Assembly: GCA_964369665.1 (NCBI GenBank)
Contig: CAYJFS010000001.1
Location: 124,001-188,000, forward strand
Direction: 5' to 3'
Length of the DNA: 64,000 nucleotides
Origin: Bilophila sp964369665
Lineage (GTDB): Bacteria > Desulfobacterota > Desulfovibrionia > Desulfovibrionales > Desulfovibrionaceae
Each line of letters begins with the position of its first letter. Position 1 is the first letter of the stretch. The notes beneath the pieces are model-generated. The model was not told the origin of the DNA. It did no database searches and saw only the letters and a list, made by a program, of their open reading frames with translations. The translations under genes were made by a program, and so were the position numbers. Positions 35,585 to 44,824 of the stretch are shown here, piece after piece.

Positions 35585-36940
35585 GTGATAAATAAATTTT
35601 TTGGAACAGATGGTCTACGTGGAACTGTAAATACTTATCCCATGACAGCAGACATAGTACTACGGCTTGGTTTAGCTTCTGGTGTGTATTTTAGAAGTAA
35701 AAGTCGAAAAACTAGAGCAGTCATTGGAAAAGATACTCGCTTATCAGGATATATTTTTGAAAATGCACTTACCGCAGGTTTATTAGCAGCAGGTATGGAT
35801 GTGTTTTTAGTAGGTCCATTACCTACACCTGCTATTTCATTTCTTACAGCAAATATGCGTGCAGATCTTGGTATTGTTATTTCTGCTTCACATAATCCAT
35901 TTTATGATAATGGCATTAAATTCTTTGATGCTAAGGGATTTAAAATTCCAGATGTTTTGGAAAATACTATATCAGAAATGGTCCTTAATAAAAATCATAT
36001 TTGGGAATACCCAGAACCTTCTTGTGTAGGTCGTGCATATAAAATTAAAGATGCTCCTGGAAGATATATTGTATATTTAAAAAATACTTTTCCTGCACAT
36101 TTATCCCTTAAAGGATTACGTATTGTTATAGATTGTTCAAACGGAGCAAACTATAAAGTAGCACCACTTGCTCTTGAAGAACTTGGAGCAGAAGTTATAC
36201 GTATTGGCACTGAACCTAATGGACTAAATATTAATTATCAATGTGGTTCATTATATCCTGAAAAAGTTATTGCAAAAGTAAAAGAAACAGCTGCCAATAT
36301 TGGTATTGCCCTTGATGGTGATGCTGATCGTCTTGTTATTATAGACGAAAAAGGTGCTCTTTTAGATGGTGACCAATTAATGGCTATCTTTGCACAAGAT
36401 CTTATCCAACATAATAAACTTCCAGGTAATACTTTAGTTGCAACAGTTATGAGTAATATGGCTCTTGACGTTTTTATGAAAAAACATAATGGCCATCTTA
36501 TTAGAACAAATGTTGGTGATCGGTGTGTTGTTGAAGCAATGCAAACACATGGTGCTATGTTAGGAGGAGAACAGTCTGGTCATTTAATTTTTCGTGAATA
36601 TAGCAATACTGGAGATGGACTGCTTGCAGCACTTCAGATATTAAGGATTATGCAAAAAAAAGCATGTCCTTTATCTCAGTTAGCAGGAATTTTAACACTG
36701 TATCCTCAAAGGCTTATTAATGTATCTATTCAAAGAAAAAAGCCAATAAAAGATACACCTATTATTCAAAAAGCTGTACAACGTATAGAAAAAGAATTTT
36801 CTGGTCGTGGTAGAGTAGTTTTACGTTACTCTGGAACAGAACCGTTATGTCGAATCATGGTTGAAGGGGAAAATGAAGATAAAGTTAACACATATGCCGA
36901 AGAGCTAGCTGGTCTTGTTGCAAAATCATTAGCTGTATAA
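35585..36940 (+). CDS. glmM: Phosphoglucosamine mutase
   Basis: GlmM converts glucosamine-6-phosphate to glucosamine-1-phosphate on the way to UDP-GlcNAc, and so to peptidoglycan and LPS. The catalytic phosphoserine loop is ISASHNPFYDNGIKFF. The metal loop is DGDADR, the sugar-specificity loop GGEQSGH and the phosphate-binding loop RYSGTEP. It uses a GTG start with TTGGAG upstream. In Firmicutes GlmM also inhibits CdaA, so its place in this operon fits a link between wall precursors and c-di-AMP. Confidence 0.97.
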   Translation: MINKFFGTDGLRGTVNTYPMTADIVLRLGLASGVYFRSKSRKTRAVIGKDTRLSGYIFENALTAGLLAAGMDVFLVGPLPTPAISFLTANMRADLGIVISASHNPFYDNGIKFFDAKGFKIPDVLENTISEMVLNKNHIWEYPEPSCVGRAYKIKDAPGRYIVYLKNTFPAHLSLKGLRIVIDCSNGANYKVAPLALEELGAEVIRIGTEPNGLNINYQCGSLYPEKVIAKVKETAANIGIALDGDADRLVIIDEKGALLDGDQLMAIFAQDLIQHNKLPGNTLVATVMSNMALDVFMKKHNGHLIRTNVGDRCVVEAMQTHGAMLGGEQSGHLIFREYSNTGDGLLAALQILRIMQKKACPLSQLAGILTLYPQRLINVSIQRKKPIKDTPIIQKAVQRIEKEFSGRGRVVLRYSGTEPLCRIMVEGENEDKVNTYAEELAGLVAKSLAV

Positions 36941-36973
36941 TTACTAAATATTTATAAATAGTTTAGGTCGTAT

Positions 36974-37846
36974 ATGCATATTCGTAAAGTTATCATTCCT
37001 GTTGCAGGATGGGGAACACGTTCTCTTCCAGCCAGCAAAAATATCCCAAAAGAAATGTTACCTATTTATAATAAACCTGTAGTCCAATATGTTGTTGAAG
37101 AGGCAATAGCATCAGATATACAAGATGTTATTTTTATTACTAACAAAGATAAAAGTGTCATAGAAGATCACTTTGATTATAACTTACAACTAGAACATAT
37201 ACTTGAACGTTCAGGGAAACATGAATTACTAGCTACTGTAAAAAACGTTGCAGAAATGGTTAACGTAATTTCTATTCGCCAAAAACATCAGCTTGGTCTT
37301 GGACATGCTGTTTTATGCGCAAAAAAAATTATACATAATGAACCATTTGCAGTCATGCTTGGAGATGACCTTATATTTGGACATGAGTGTGGCCTTCCAC
37401 AACTTATACATATAGCTCAATCAGAAAATAAACCTGTTATAGGTGTAATAGAAGTTCCTTATGACAAAATAGATAGATATGGCATTATTACAGGTATAGA
37501 AATAGCAGATAATGTTTATAAAGTTACAGATATGGTAGAAAAACCTTCTATTGGATCTACTTCATCATGTCTTGCTATTGTAGGAAGATATGTACTAACA
37601 CCAGATATTTTTCAATATCTTGATACTATTCATCCAGGAAATAACAATGAAGTACAACTTACAGATGCACTTTTATCTTTAGCTAAAGATAAAGATTTGT
37701 TAGCAGTTAAACTTAAAGGTATTCGATTTGATGCTGGAGATTGGGTAGACTACCTTTCAGCTAATGTATATTTTGCAATGCAAGATCAACATCTAAAAAA
37801 AGAAATTCAAACAAAAATACAAACTATCCTCAAGTCTTTTGAATAA
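36974..37846 (+). CDS. galU: UTP-glucose-1-phosphate uridylyltransferase
   Basis: GalU makes UDP-glucose, a precursor of LPS and other glycans. The nucleotide-binding N-terminus reads PVAGWGTRSLPASKNIPKEM, with the family's GTR...KE residues; most GalU proteins have GLGTR or GWGTR here. Further motifs are GLGHAVLCAK, VMLGDDL and GNNNEVQLTDAL. Length 290 is normal. The stop codon overlaps a possible TTG start of priA. Confidence 0.96.
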   Translation: MHIRKVIIPVAGWGTRSLPASKNIPKEMLPIYNKPVVQYVVEEAIASDIQDVIFITNKDKSVIEDHFDYNLQLEHILERSGKHELLATVKNVAEMVNVISIRQKHQLGLGHAVLCAKKIIHNEPFAVMLGDDLIFGHECGLPQLIHIAQSENKPVIGVIEVPYDKIDRYGIITGIEIADNVYKVTDMVEKPSIGSTSSCLAIVGRYVLTPDIFQYLDTIHPGNNNEVQLTDALLSLAKDKDLLAVKLKGIRFDAGDWVDYLSANVYFAMQDQHLKKEIQTKIQTILKSFE

Positions 37847-37880
37847 AACCAACAACAAAATATGTTGTATAGCTAGCAGT

Positions 37881-40232
37881 ATGTATGCAAATATAGCCTT
37901 AATGTCCCCCCCGTATACTACGCTTAGATATGTATTCCCAGAATGGTTACCTGAAACTATTTGGGAACCATGTTTACGTGTAGCTGTAGTATTAAATAAT
38001 AAAATCATTCGATCTGGTATAATACTTTCTTTAGTTTCAGATAACCTTGATTTACCAAAAGATATCCAGATTAAACCTATTTTATGGCCACTTGAAAGAA
38101 CAGCACTTTTTTCTAAAAAATATTTATCTATGATCCAACAGCTAGCCTTAAAGCAAGCTATTCAACCAGGAAAAATTTTAGCAAATGTTTTACCCACTGG
38201 ATTAAAAACTACCAAAATACAATTAAGACTTTTTGCAGATAAAGATAAACCAGAATATATTCTATTAAAAACATTAAATAATAAAAATGTTCATGAACTT
38301 AAAAAACTTGGTAAATTTTGGGAAAAAAATAAACTTGAATGTCTTAGCTATAAAGAAGACGCAGCTTCATCAGAGTTATGTGTACTTCATAAAGAACCTC
38401 CATGGAACATACGTCATACAGCAAATCGTCAAAAATTACTTTTAGATTTTCTTTTTAAAAATGGTGCAACATCAAAAAGAATATTACTTAAAACATTTGG
38501 TCATACATATAATGTTGTTCTTTGTAATCTCATTAAAGCTGGTTTTATTTCACTAATAAAAAATTACAATGAAGAACCTATTTATAACAAACTACTACCT
38601 ACTATGGATACATGTCTCAATTTTTCACCAGAACAAAAAAAAGCTATTGAACGTATTGAAACAAGCATCATAAAAAATTTAAATGATGTTTTTTTACTAT
38701 TTGGAATAACTGGAAGTGGCAAAACTGCTGTATATATAGAAACAATACGCATATGTTTAAAAGAACAGAAATCTATACTTGTTCTTGCACCAGAAGTAGC
38801 CTTAGTACATAAATTAAAACAAGATATATCAACGAATTTTCCTAATATTTTATGCTATATATTTCATGGATATCAATCTTCACAACAAAAAGAATATATT
38901 TTTAAAAAAGCAGCAACAACAAAACAGCCTTTAATTATTATTGGAACACGATCAGCATTGTTTTTGCCAATAAGCACTTTAGGAGCAATAATTCTTGATG
39001 AAGAACATGATGCCTCTTTTAAACAAAATGAAAGAATTCTTTATCATGCAAAAGATATTGCATGGTTTTATGCTAAAGAGCACAAGGCTATTGTCGTTCT
39101 TGGTTCTGCAACACCTGATATCAAAACATTTTATGCAACTCAACTTTCTAAGATTACTCCTGTCTATTTACCAAATAGAATTGGAAATAGCCATCTTCCT
39201 CAAATTAAACTTATTGATATTAAAAAAAATATTTCAAAAGAAACAGCATTTTCTGCAGAAAGTATTGCAATGTTAAAAGAAACTGTCCATAAAGGCGAGC
39301 AAGCAATTATTTTGCTTAATCGGAGAGGCTATGCACCCATTATGTATTGCATAGATTGTGGATCTACAGCCTCTTGTCCTTGCTGTGCTATAAGTTTAAC
39401 ATATCATAAAAAAAAAGAAGCACTTATTTGTCATTACTGTGGATATATAGTGCCATTCCCATCACCATGTATGTCTTGTAAAAGTATACATTTTTATCCA
39501 ATAGGGCATGGTACAGAGCATATTGAAGAAACACTTTCGGGTATATTCCCTTATGAAAAAATTTTTCGTTTTGATCATGATACGACTAAAAAAATTGGAC
39601 AAACAGAAAAAATATTAACAGCTTTTGCTAATAACGAGGCAAAAATTTTAGTTGGTACACAAATGCTTTCAAAAGGGCATCATTTTCCAAATGTCACGTT
39701 AGTGCTTATAGCAAATGGTGATTTAGGTCTTAATATTCCAGATTATAAGGCAGCAGAAAAAACTTTTCAACTATTAACACAGTCAGCAGGACGTGCAGGA
39801 CGTGGCGATAAGCCTGGAACAGTCTTCATCCAAACATGTGATACATCACATTATTGCTGGAAATTTATACAACAACATGATTACAAAGGTTTTTATGATC
39901 ATGAAATAATGCTTAGGAAAAAATGGCAATACCCACCATTTACTCATCTTGCCTTACTTCGATTATCGTATCCAATAATATGGAAAGATGGACCATTATG
40001 GCTTGAAAAAATCCAAAGCATTATACATAACCATGCTTATCGATACAAAGTAATTATACGTGGTCCTGCGCTTTCTCCAATTTCAATAGTAAAAAACAGA
40101 AAACGTTTTCAATGGTTATTAAAAGGAGAAAACTGGCAATATATTAGAGGTATTTTTTCACAAGTTCAAATGTTAAAATTACCTAAATATATTAAAGTAT
40201 CTCTTGATCTTGATCCTGTTGATATGCTTTGA
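37881..40232 (+). CDS. priA: Primosomal replication protein N' (PriA helicase)
   Basis: PriA reloads the replisome at stalled forks. A DNA-binding N-terminal domain is followed by the helicase: Walker A FGITGSGKTAVY, motif II ILDEEHDASF and motif VI QSAGRAGRG. Inserted between the helicase lobes is the zinc-binding region with eight cysteines in CxxC-like pairs (CIDCG, CPCC, CHYCG, CMSCKS). The frame is open from a TTG at 37839 that overlaps galU. I prefer the ATG at 37881 because the family's N-terminal pattern (ANIALMSPPYTTLRYVFP) starts there, though neither start has a strong ribosome site. Confidence 0.94.
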   Translation: MYANIALMSPPYTTLRYVFPEWLPETIWEPCLRVAVVLNNKIIRSGIILSLVSDNLDLPKDIQIKPILWPLERTALFSKKYLSMIQQLALKQAIQPGKILANVLPTGLKTTKIQLRLFADKDKPEYILLKTLNNKNVHELKKLGKFWEKNKLECLSYKEDAASSELCVLHKEPPWNIRHTANRQKLLLDFLFKNGATSKRILLKTFGHTYNVVLCNLIKAGFISLIKNYNEEPIYNKLLPTMDTCLNFSPEQKKAIERIETSIIKNLNDVFLLFGITGSGKTAVYIETIRICLKEQKSILVLAPEVALVHKLKQDISTNFPNILCYIFHGYQSSQQKEYIFKKAATTKQPLIIIGTRSALFLPISTLGAIILDEEHDASFKQNERILYHAKDIAWFYAKEHKAIVVLGSATPDIKTFYATQLSKITPVYLPNRIGNSHLPQIKLIDIKKNISKETAFSAESIAMLKETVHKGEQAIILLNRRGYAPIMYCIDCGSTASCPCCAISLTYHKKKEALICHYCGYIVPFPSPCMSCKSIHFYPIGHGTEHIEETLSGIFPYEKIFRFDHDTTKKIGQTEKILTAFANNEAKILVGTQMLSKGHHFPNVTLVLIANGDLGLNIPDYKAAEKTFQLLTQSAGRAGRGDKPGTVFIQTCDTSHYCWKFIQQHDYKGFYDHEIMLRKKWQYPPFTHLALLRLSYPIIWKDGPLWLEKIQSIIHNHAYRYKVIIRGPALSPISIVKNRKRFQWLLKGENWQYIRGIFSQVQMLKLPKYIKVSLDLDPVDML

Positions 40233-40350
40233 TCATTATAAATAATTTTCAAGAATTTTACATCTACAATAGAATATAAAAGTATAAAAATAGGTTATTA
40301 TAATAATATTAATTAGATAAAATGTTACGTTCAATTCTATACAAAATTAG

Positions 40351-40368
40351 GCTTTATTACAATAAAGC
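40351..40368. repeat. 8-bp inverted repeat upstream of a small membrane protein gene
   Basis: GCTTTATT (40351-40358) and AATAAAGC (40361-40368) form a near-perfect palindrome 18 bases before the ATG at 40387. It could be an operator or a small leader hairpin; there is no T-run. Confidence 0.45.
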
Positions 40369-40386
40369 TCAAATATTGGAGCAATT

Positions 40387-40662
40387 ATGACAGATTTTTT
40401 ACGATGGCTTATTACTGCTTTAGCATCTATTGCTGCTGTACTTATTATTTTTGCTCTTGCCACAATAAGTATCTTTGCAGTAGGTGTATTATTTATGATA
40501 ATACTTATTATCTCTCTTGTATCTTATATTACAGGAAAAAATATATACACAACTAAGTTTATAGTTACTTCTAATGAACGTTTTTCCAAAAAAAATCATG
40601 ATCAATATACAGATAAAATTGTAGATGTTAATGCTTCTGAAGATCAAAATGGGAAACCCTAA
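40387..40662 (+). CDS. Small membrane protein of unknown function
   Basis: A 91-residue protein whose first half is two adjacent hydrophobic helices (about residues 5-55) and whose second half is a charged, probably cytoplasmic tail. A TGGAG ribosome site lies seven bases before the ATG, so it is probably translated. I do not recognise a family. It stands alone between priA and another unknown gene. Confidence 0.65.
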   Translation: MTDFLRWLITALASIAAVLIIFALATISIFAVGVLFMIILIISLVSYITGKNIYTTKFIVTSNERFSKKNHDQYTDKIVDVNASEDQNGKP

Positions 40663-40864
40663 AATAGTAAACAATACAAAAAACTGTCATAAAAATAAAA
40701 ACGCTACTAAATCTTATAATTAAAAACAAACTTTTAAAAAAATATTTTTTAATTTAATATATCTTGTATACAACGAAAATATACATTAATAAATAATTTC
40801 ATCTATTGACCTTCTTTATCAACTCATTTTGCATTAACTTAAAGTTAACATGGAGATTGTCTTG

Positions 40865-41317
40865 ATGAAAAATAGTGTGTCACTTTTTGATTGTAGACAA
40901 AAAAAATTTCTGTCTATAAAAACTTTCCTTATTCAAGCAATTATAAGTGAACAATGGCTACGATTTTACTATATATCTGAATTAGAAAATGGCCAATTAT
41001 ATATTCAAATTACACATGATACTTTACAGTTTTTTCAAAAAAAATACCCTCAACTATATCCACTCATAAAAAAATTTAATGGAATATTTGTTGATGCAAA
41101 TATAAGCTATGAAAAAATACATAGCATTAGTTTTGAAAAATATGGATCAGCTATATATAACGTAATGAATAGTACAAGCTTTCAAAAGCTAGTAACAAAC
41201 TTTCAACAATGGGTACAAGAAAAAACAGTATTTCTTGAGAAAACGCTTTTTTCCTTTGAAGATTGGATAATGTTTTGTAAACAAGATATTCCTGAACTAC
41301 AAAAGGTATATAGCTAA
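40865..41317 (+). CDS. Hypothetical protein, upstream of mnmM
   Basis: About 150 residues, rich in aromatic and lysine residues, without signal peptide or membrane segment. I recognise no domain. The frame is open from 40850, but the ATG at 40865 (MKNSVSLFD) has GGAG nine bases upstream and is preferred. Only three bases separate its stop from the mnmM start, and mnmM abuts the transporter gene, so the three are likely one transcript. Confidence 0.65.
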   Translation: MKNSVSLFDCRQKKFLSIKTFLIQAIISEQWLRFYYISELENGQLYIQITHDTLQFFQKKYPQLYPLIKKFNGIFVDANISYEKIHSISFEKYGSAIYNVMNSTSFQKLVTNFQQWVQEKTVFLEKTLFSFEDWIMFCKQDIPELQKVYS

Positions 41318-41320
41318 TCA

Positions 41321-41941
41321 ATGAATAATGTATTATGCTACACAACATCAAATAACTTAGATAAACTTGCACATACAATGATTGCTAATGTTGTAAACAC
41401 ATGGCCAAAACAGCAATTAATTTTTATTGATGCTACAGCAGGCAATGGTCATGACACACTTTTCCTTACACAACTAGCAAAAAAAAATGATTTAATACTT
41501 ACTTTTGATATTCAACAAAAAGCTCTAGAAAATACACAGAATCGCCTTATACAAACTTCTTCAAAAGCTCGTGTTATGTATATTTTTTCCAGTCATCATA
41601 CTATGTATACAACATATATAGATGTCATACAACAATATAAAATAAATACTAACTATTGTGCTGTAATAATGTTTAACCTGGGGTACCTTCCTAGAAGTAA
41701 TAAGCAAATAATTACACAAGCAAGAACAACTATTCAAGCTTTGAATTGTGCTCTAAAACTACTAGCAATTGGGGGTATTATTAGTATACATTGTTATACT
41801 GGTCATATAGGTGGCAGTGAAGAAACAACTGCTGTTTTAACTTGGATCCAAAAACTTTCCTTAGCTATATGGTCAATAAGTATATATAAACAACATATTA
41901 AAAAAAATGAGCAATTACTGCTTATTCAGCGTATTAAATAA
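41321..41941 (+). CDS. mnmM: SAM-dependent methyltransferase, MnmM (YtqB) family
   Basis: A class I methyltransferase. The SAM-binding motif I is FIDATAGNGHDTLFL, and the motif IV region is VIMFNLGYLPRSNK, the NLGYLP signature of the YtqB group. In Bacillus and plants that group methylates the wobble uridine intermediate of tRNA (MnmM). The HCYTGHIGGSEE segment near the end is also typical. A second tRNA wobble enzyme, mnmA, is in this window at 50163. The specific tRNA substrate is inferred from family. Confidence 0.85.
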   Translation: MNNVLCYTTSNNLDKLAHTMIANVVNTWPKQQLIFIDATAGNGHDTLFLTQLAKKNDLILTFDIQQKALENTQNRLIQTSSKARVMYIFSSHHTMYTTYIDVIQQYKINTNYCAVIMFNLGYLPRSNKQIITQARTTIQALNCALKLLAIGGIISIHCYTGHIGGSEETTAVLTWIQKLSLAIWSISIYKQHIKKNEQLLLIQRIK

Positions 41942-43558
41942 ATGAATATATTTTCACAGAGTTGGATATTTTTTTTATGTGCAACAATAGCTGTTGGATA
42001 CCTTATAGGAAATCTAAGCTATAAAAACTTATCTCTTGGTAGTGCTGCTATTCTTTTTACTGGCATAGCTTTTGGAAAAATTGGTGTATCTCCAATACCT
42101 AATGATATTGGTAGTTTTGGACTTTTATTATTTTTATATGCTCTTGGGACAGATGCTGGACCTACCTTTATACGTGCTTTAAAAGGAAAAGGTCTTCAAT
42201 TTTCTTTTATAGCTATCATTTTCACTGTAGTAGCTATTATAACAGTTCTTACATTTGGATTATGGCTTAAAATAGACCCAGCTACTATGGCAGGTATTTA
42301 TGCAGGTGCAATGGTTTCTTCACCTGCACTAGCTGGTATTTTAGACAGTATGTCATCCTACCAAGCAGTTATGGTTACTACAGCATATAGTTTATTATAT
42401 CCTATAGGTGTTTTGGTAAGTATTTTTTTTACACAATGTCTTGTTTTTTTTGACAAACAAGATATAAAAAAAGCAGAAGAAGAGCTAAATCAAAAATTAC
42501 TTTTTGAAAACCCACCTATTCATATACAGTGTTTAGAAGTATATCCATCGCGTATCATATCCATTCGTGAACTCCATAGTCTTTTTTATATCAGAGTTAC
42601 ACATATTATTCCAGCTGGAAGGAAAGCTGTTGCACCAGCTTCATCATTACTAAAAATATGTCCAGGAGATAAAATTCGTCTTTTGGGTTCTTATACTGCA
42701 TTAAAAAAAGTTGAAGACTTTTTACAAGCAAAGATTACAAGTAATTTAGACTTTGAGGAACATGTACACCATTATCAACTTATTGTTACCCGCAAAGATG
42801 TTTGTGGCTCAAGAGTTATGGATTTAGCTACACGGTGCCATATGGCTACACTTATGTTTGAACATGTTCATAGAAACGAAATAGATGTTCCATTAACACC
42901 AAGGACAAGACTCTATATGGGGGATGTTTTACATGTCAATGGTGATCCAAAACAAGTTGAAGCACTAAGAAAACTTGTTGGCGATGATCCAATGCAGCTA
43001 CATATTGCAGACTTTATGCCAGTAATGGTTGTAATGGCTATTGGATGGTTTTTGGGGAATATACCTATTACAATAAGTCAAGGCCCCCCATTTATCATAA
43101 GTAGTTCAGCAGGAGTTCTTATTACTGCTATATTTTTATCTAATATAAAAAAGATAGGCTCAATAGATTTTTATGTACCTCAACCATCTGTTTCTTTTTT
43201 AAAAGAAATTGGTTTAGCACTTTTTTTTGCAGTTACAGGTATTAACACAGGTTCTTCTCTAACAATGCAAATAATTTACCAAAGTGGATCAGTTGTTATT
43301 AGTGGTTTAGCTGCATCAATTATACCTATGTTCATAACTTGGTATTTTATTAAATATATACTAAATTTCAACTACTTATATGCTATTGGAAGTTTTGCTG
43401 GTGCTAGAGCAACTGCTGCATCTTTAGCTATAGCAACATCTATTACTAAAACTCCTTATGTAGCTACAACATATTCTATTGTATTTCCTATAGTAACATT
43501 ACTACAAATTATAAGCAGTAAACTTATTTATGCTATTGGCTCATTATTAATTCCATAA
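41942..43558 (+). CDS. AspT/YidE-type transporter with two RCK_C (TrkA-C) domains
   Basis: A 538-residue membrane protein of the aspartate:alanine exchanger family. Two blocks of about five transmembrane helices (residues of about 8-165 and 375-535) enclose a cytoplasmic region with two TrkA-C/RCK_C domains (about 190-270 and 275-350; note CPGDKIRLLG and YMGDVLHVNGD). Helix motifs such as AGAMVSSPALAGIL and GSFAGARATAASLAIA match the duplicated transport signature. The start abuts the mnmM stop. Substrate unknown; the family includes amino-acid exchangers. RCK_C domains in other proteins can bind ions or c-di-AMP. Confidence 0.88.
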   Translation: MNIFSQSWIFFLCATIAVGYLIGNLSYKNLSLGSAAILFTGIAFGKIGVSPIPNDIGSFGLLLFLYALGTDAGPTFIRALKGKGLQFSFIAIIFTVVAIITVLTFGLWLKIDPATMAGIYAGAMVSSPALAGILDSMSSYQAVMVTTAYSLLYPIGVLVSIFFTQCLVFFDKQDIKKAEEELNQKLLFENPPIHIQCLEVYPSRIISIRELHSLFYIRVTHIIPAGRKAVAPASSLLKICPGDKIRLLGSYTALKKVEDFLQAKITSNLDFEEHVHHYQLIVTRKDVCGSRVMDLATRCHMATLMFEHVHRNEIDVPLTPRTRLYMGDVLHVNGDPKQVEALRKLVGDDPMQLHIADFMPVMVVMAIGWFLGNIPITISQGPPFIISSSAGVLITAIFLSNIKKIGSIDFYVPQPSVSFLKEIGLALFFAVTGINTGSSLTMQIIYQSGSVVISGLAASIIPMFITWYFIKYILNFNYLYAIGSFAGARATAASLAIATSITKTPYVATTYSIVFPIVTLLQIISSKLIYAIGSLLIP

Positions 43559-44220
43559 TATTTCTAAAGAGACTGTGATTCTAAAAATTTTTCTATAAGT
43601 TATAACTCACTTATTGAGGCTCTACTTTCTAAATAAATAACTTGGTATAGCTGAAAAATACTTATATTTTAACTATAATTGCAGTAATACTACAATTATC
43701 AAATCCTAAATCAATGTCTTTATGGACAACATATTTATCAAAAATTATACCTATCATAAACTGCAATATATTTTGCATATCTATAAATCTATTAATAATA
43801 TTGAATAAATTATCTGTAACTGTATCATAACTAAAAAAACTAATCTCTAAACGATTATGATTATGATTACCTACCAGAAAAGTTTGTATTATTCTAAATA
43901 ATAGATACATCTATCCTAATAGGACATAATAACATCCAGCATGCACCATAATCAACAAAACTTAATATAACCAAGTAAAAGATATCTTTATTTATTCTTT
44001 TTTATGTTAATTATACCTAATAAATCTTATTTTTTACTTTTCTGTATGATAACTATCTGTATAATTAACAAAATTTATTTTAGCTATTATGTCTGACATT
44101 ACCTTCAAAAATAAACATACAACACATAGTAATAATATACATTTTTCTTTATTTAAAAAAAATTGTTAAATAAAAGCACAAAAAATAGCTGATTTATTAA
44201 AAAAGAATAATATTTTTATA
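43559..44220. other. Non-coding stretch with a possible gene remnant
   Basis: Between the AspT-type transporter and plsY (convergent genes) lies 660 bp without a convincing gene. On the minus strand an 82-codon frame (43910-43662) ends with FDNCSITAIIVKI, which recalls the C-terminal strand of PP2C-type protein phosphatases (DN.T.I.V). The rest of such a gene is not readable. The remainder is A/T-rich. Confidence 0.45.
43662..43910 (-). pseudogene. Possible remnant of a PP2C-like phosphatase C-terminus
   Basis: The 82-codon frame has the terminal GFDNCSITAIIVKI, where PP2C phosphatases have a metal-binding DN followed by a closing beta strand. The upstream residues do not give the rest of the domain and no ribosome site is seen. 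The match is short, so this is a suggestion only. Confidence 0.25.
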
Positions 44221-44802
44221 TTACTTCCAAACTTTTTCTTCTCCTTTAAGTAAGCGTTGAATATTTTCTTTATGCTTCCAAAAAATAAGACACATAACAA
44301 CAATAGAAAGAGGGATAATATCAAAGCGTCCTGTGAATAAAAGAAATATTGGTACAAAAATAATTAACGTTAAAGAACCAACAGAAACAAAACCTGTTCG
44401 CCATATAAAAAATAAACAAATCATTATAGCAAAAAGTAACTGCCAAAAAGCTAAAGGTATAAAAATACCTATATATGTTGCTACAGCTTTTCCTCCTTTA
44501 AAGTTTAAAAAGCATGAAAAAAGATGCCCCATAATGACAGAAACACCTGTTATAGTATACATAGTAACACTTTCAGATATATGCATAGCTATAACCATAG
44601 AAATGAAACCTTTTAAAAGATCACAAATAAGGGTCACTAAACCAAGCTTTTTACTACAAATACGTGCAATATTTGTTGCACCAACATTTCCACTACCTAA
44701 AGATCTAGGATCAAGTTTACAAAAATTTTTAGCAAATAATAACCCAAATGGTATTGAGCCAAAAAGGTATGCTGTAATAACCCATAAAATATCTAAAAAC
44801 AT
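44221..44802 (-). CDS. plsY: Acyl-phosphate:glycerol-3-phosphate acyltransferase
   Basis: PlsY is the membrane enzyme that moves the acyl group from acyl-phosphate (made by PlsX) to glycerol-3-phosphate. The family motifs are present: YLFGSIPFGLLFAK, the GSGNVGATNIAR loop, GHLFSCFLNFKGGKAVAT and a third loop near the C-terminus (KHKENIQRLLKGEE). About five transmembrane segments. It is full length at 193 residues and lies 22 bp after the exoribonuclease gene. Confidence 0.97.
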   Translation of the reverse strand: MFLDILWVITAYLFGSIPFGLLFAKNFCKLDPRSLGSGNVGATNIARICSKKLGLVTLICDLLKGFISMVIAMHISESVTMYTITGVSVIMGHLFSCFLNFKGGKAVATYIGIFIPLAFWQLLFAIMICLFFIWRTGFVSVGSLTLIIFVPIFLLFTGRFDIIPLSIVVMCLIFWKHKENIQRLLKGEEKVWK

Positions 44803-44824
44803 GATGAATCCTTAACAAATAAAA

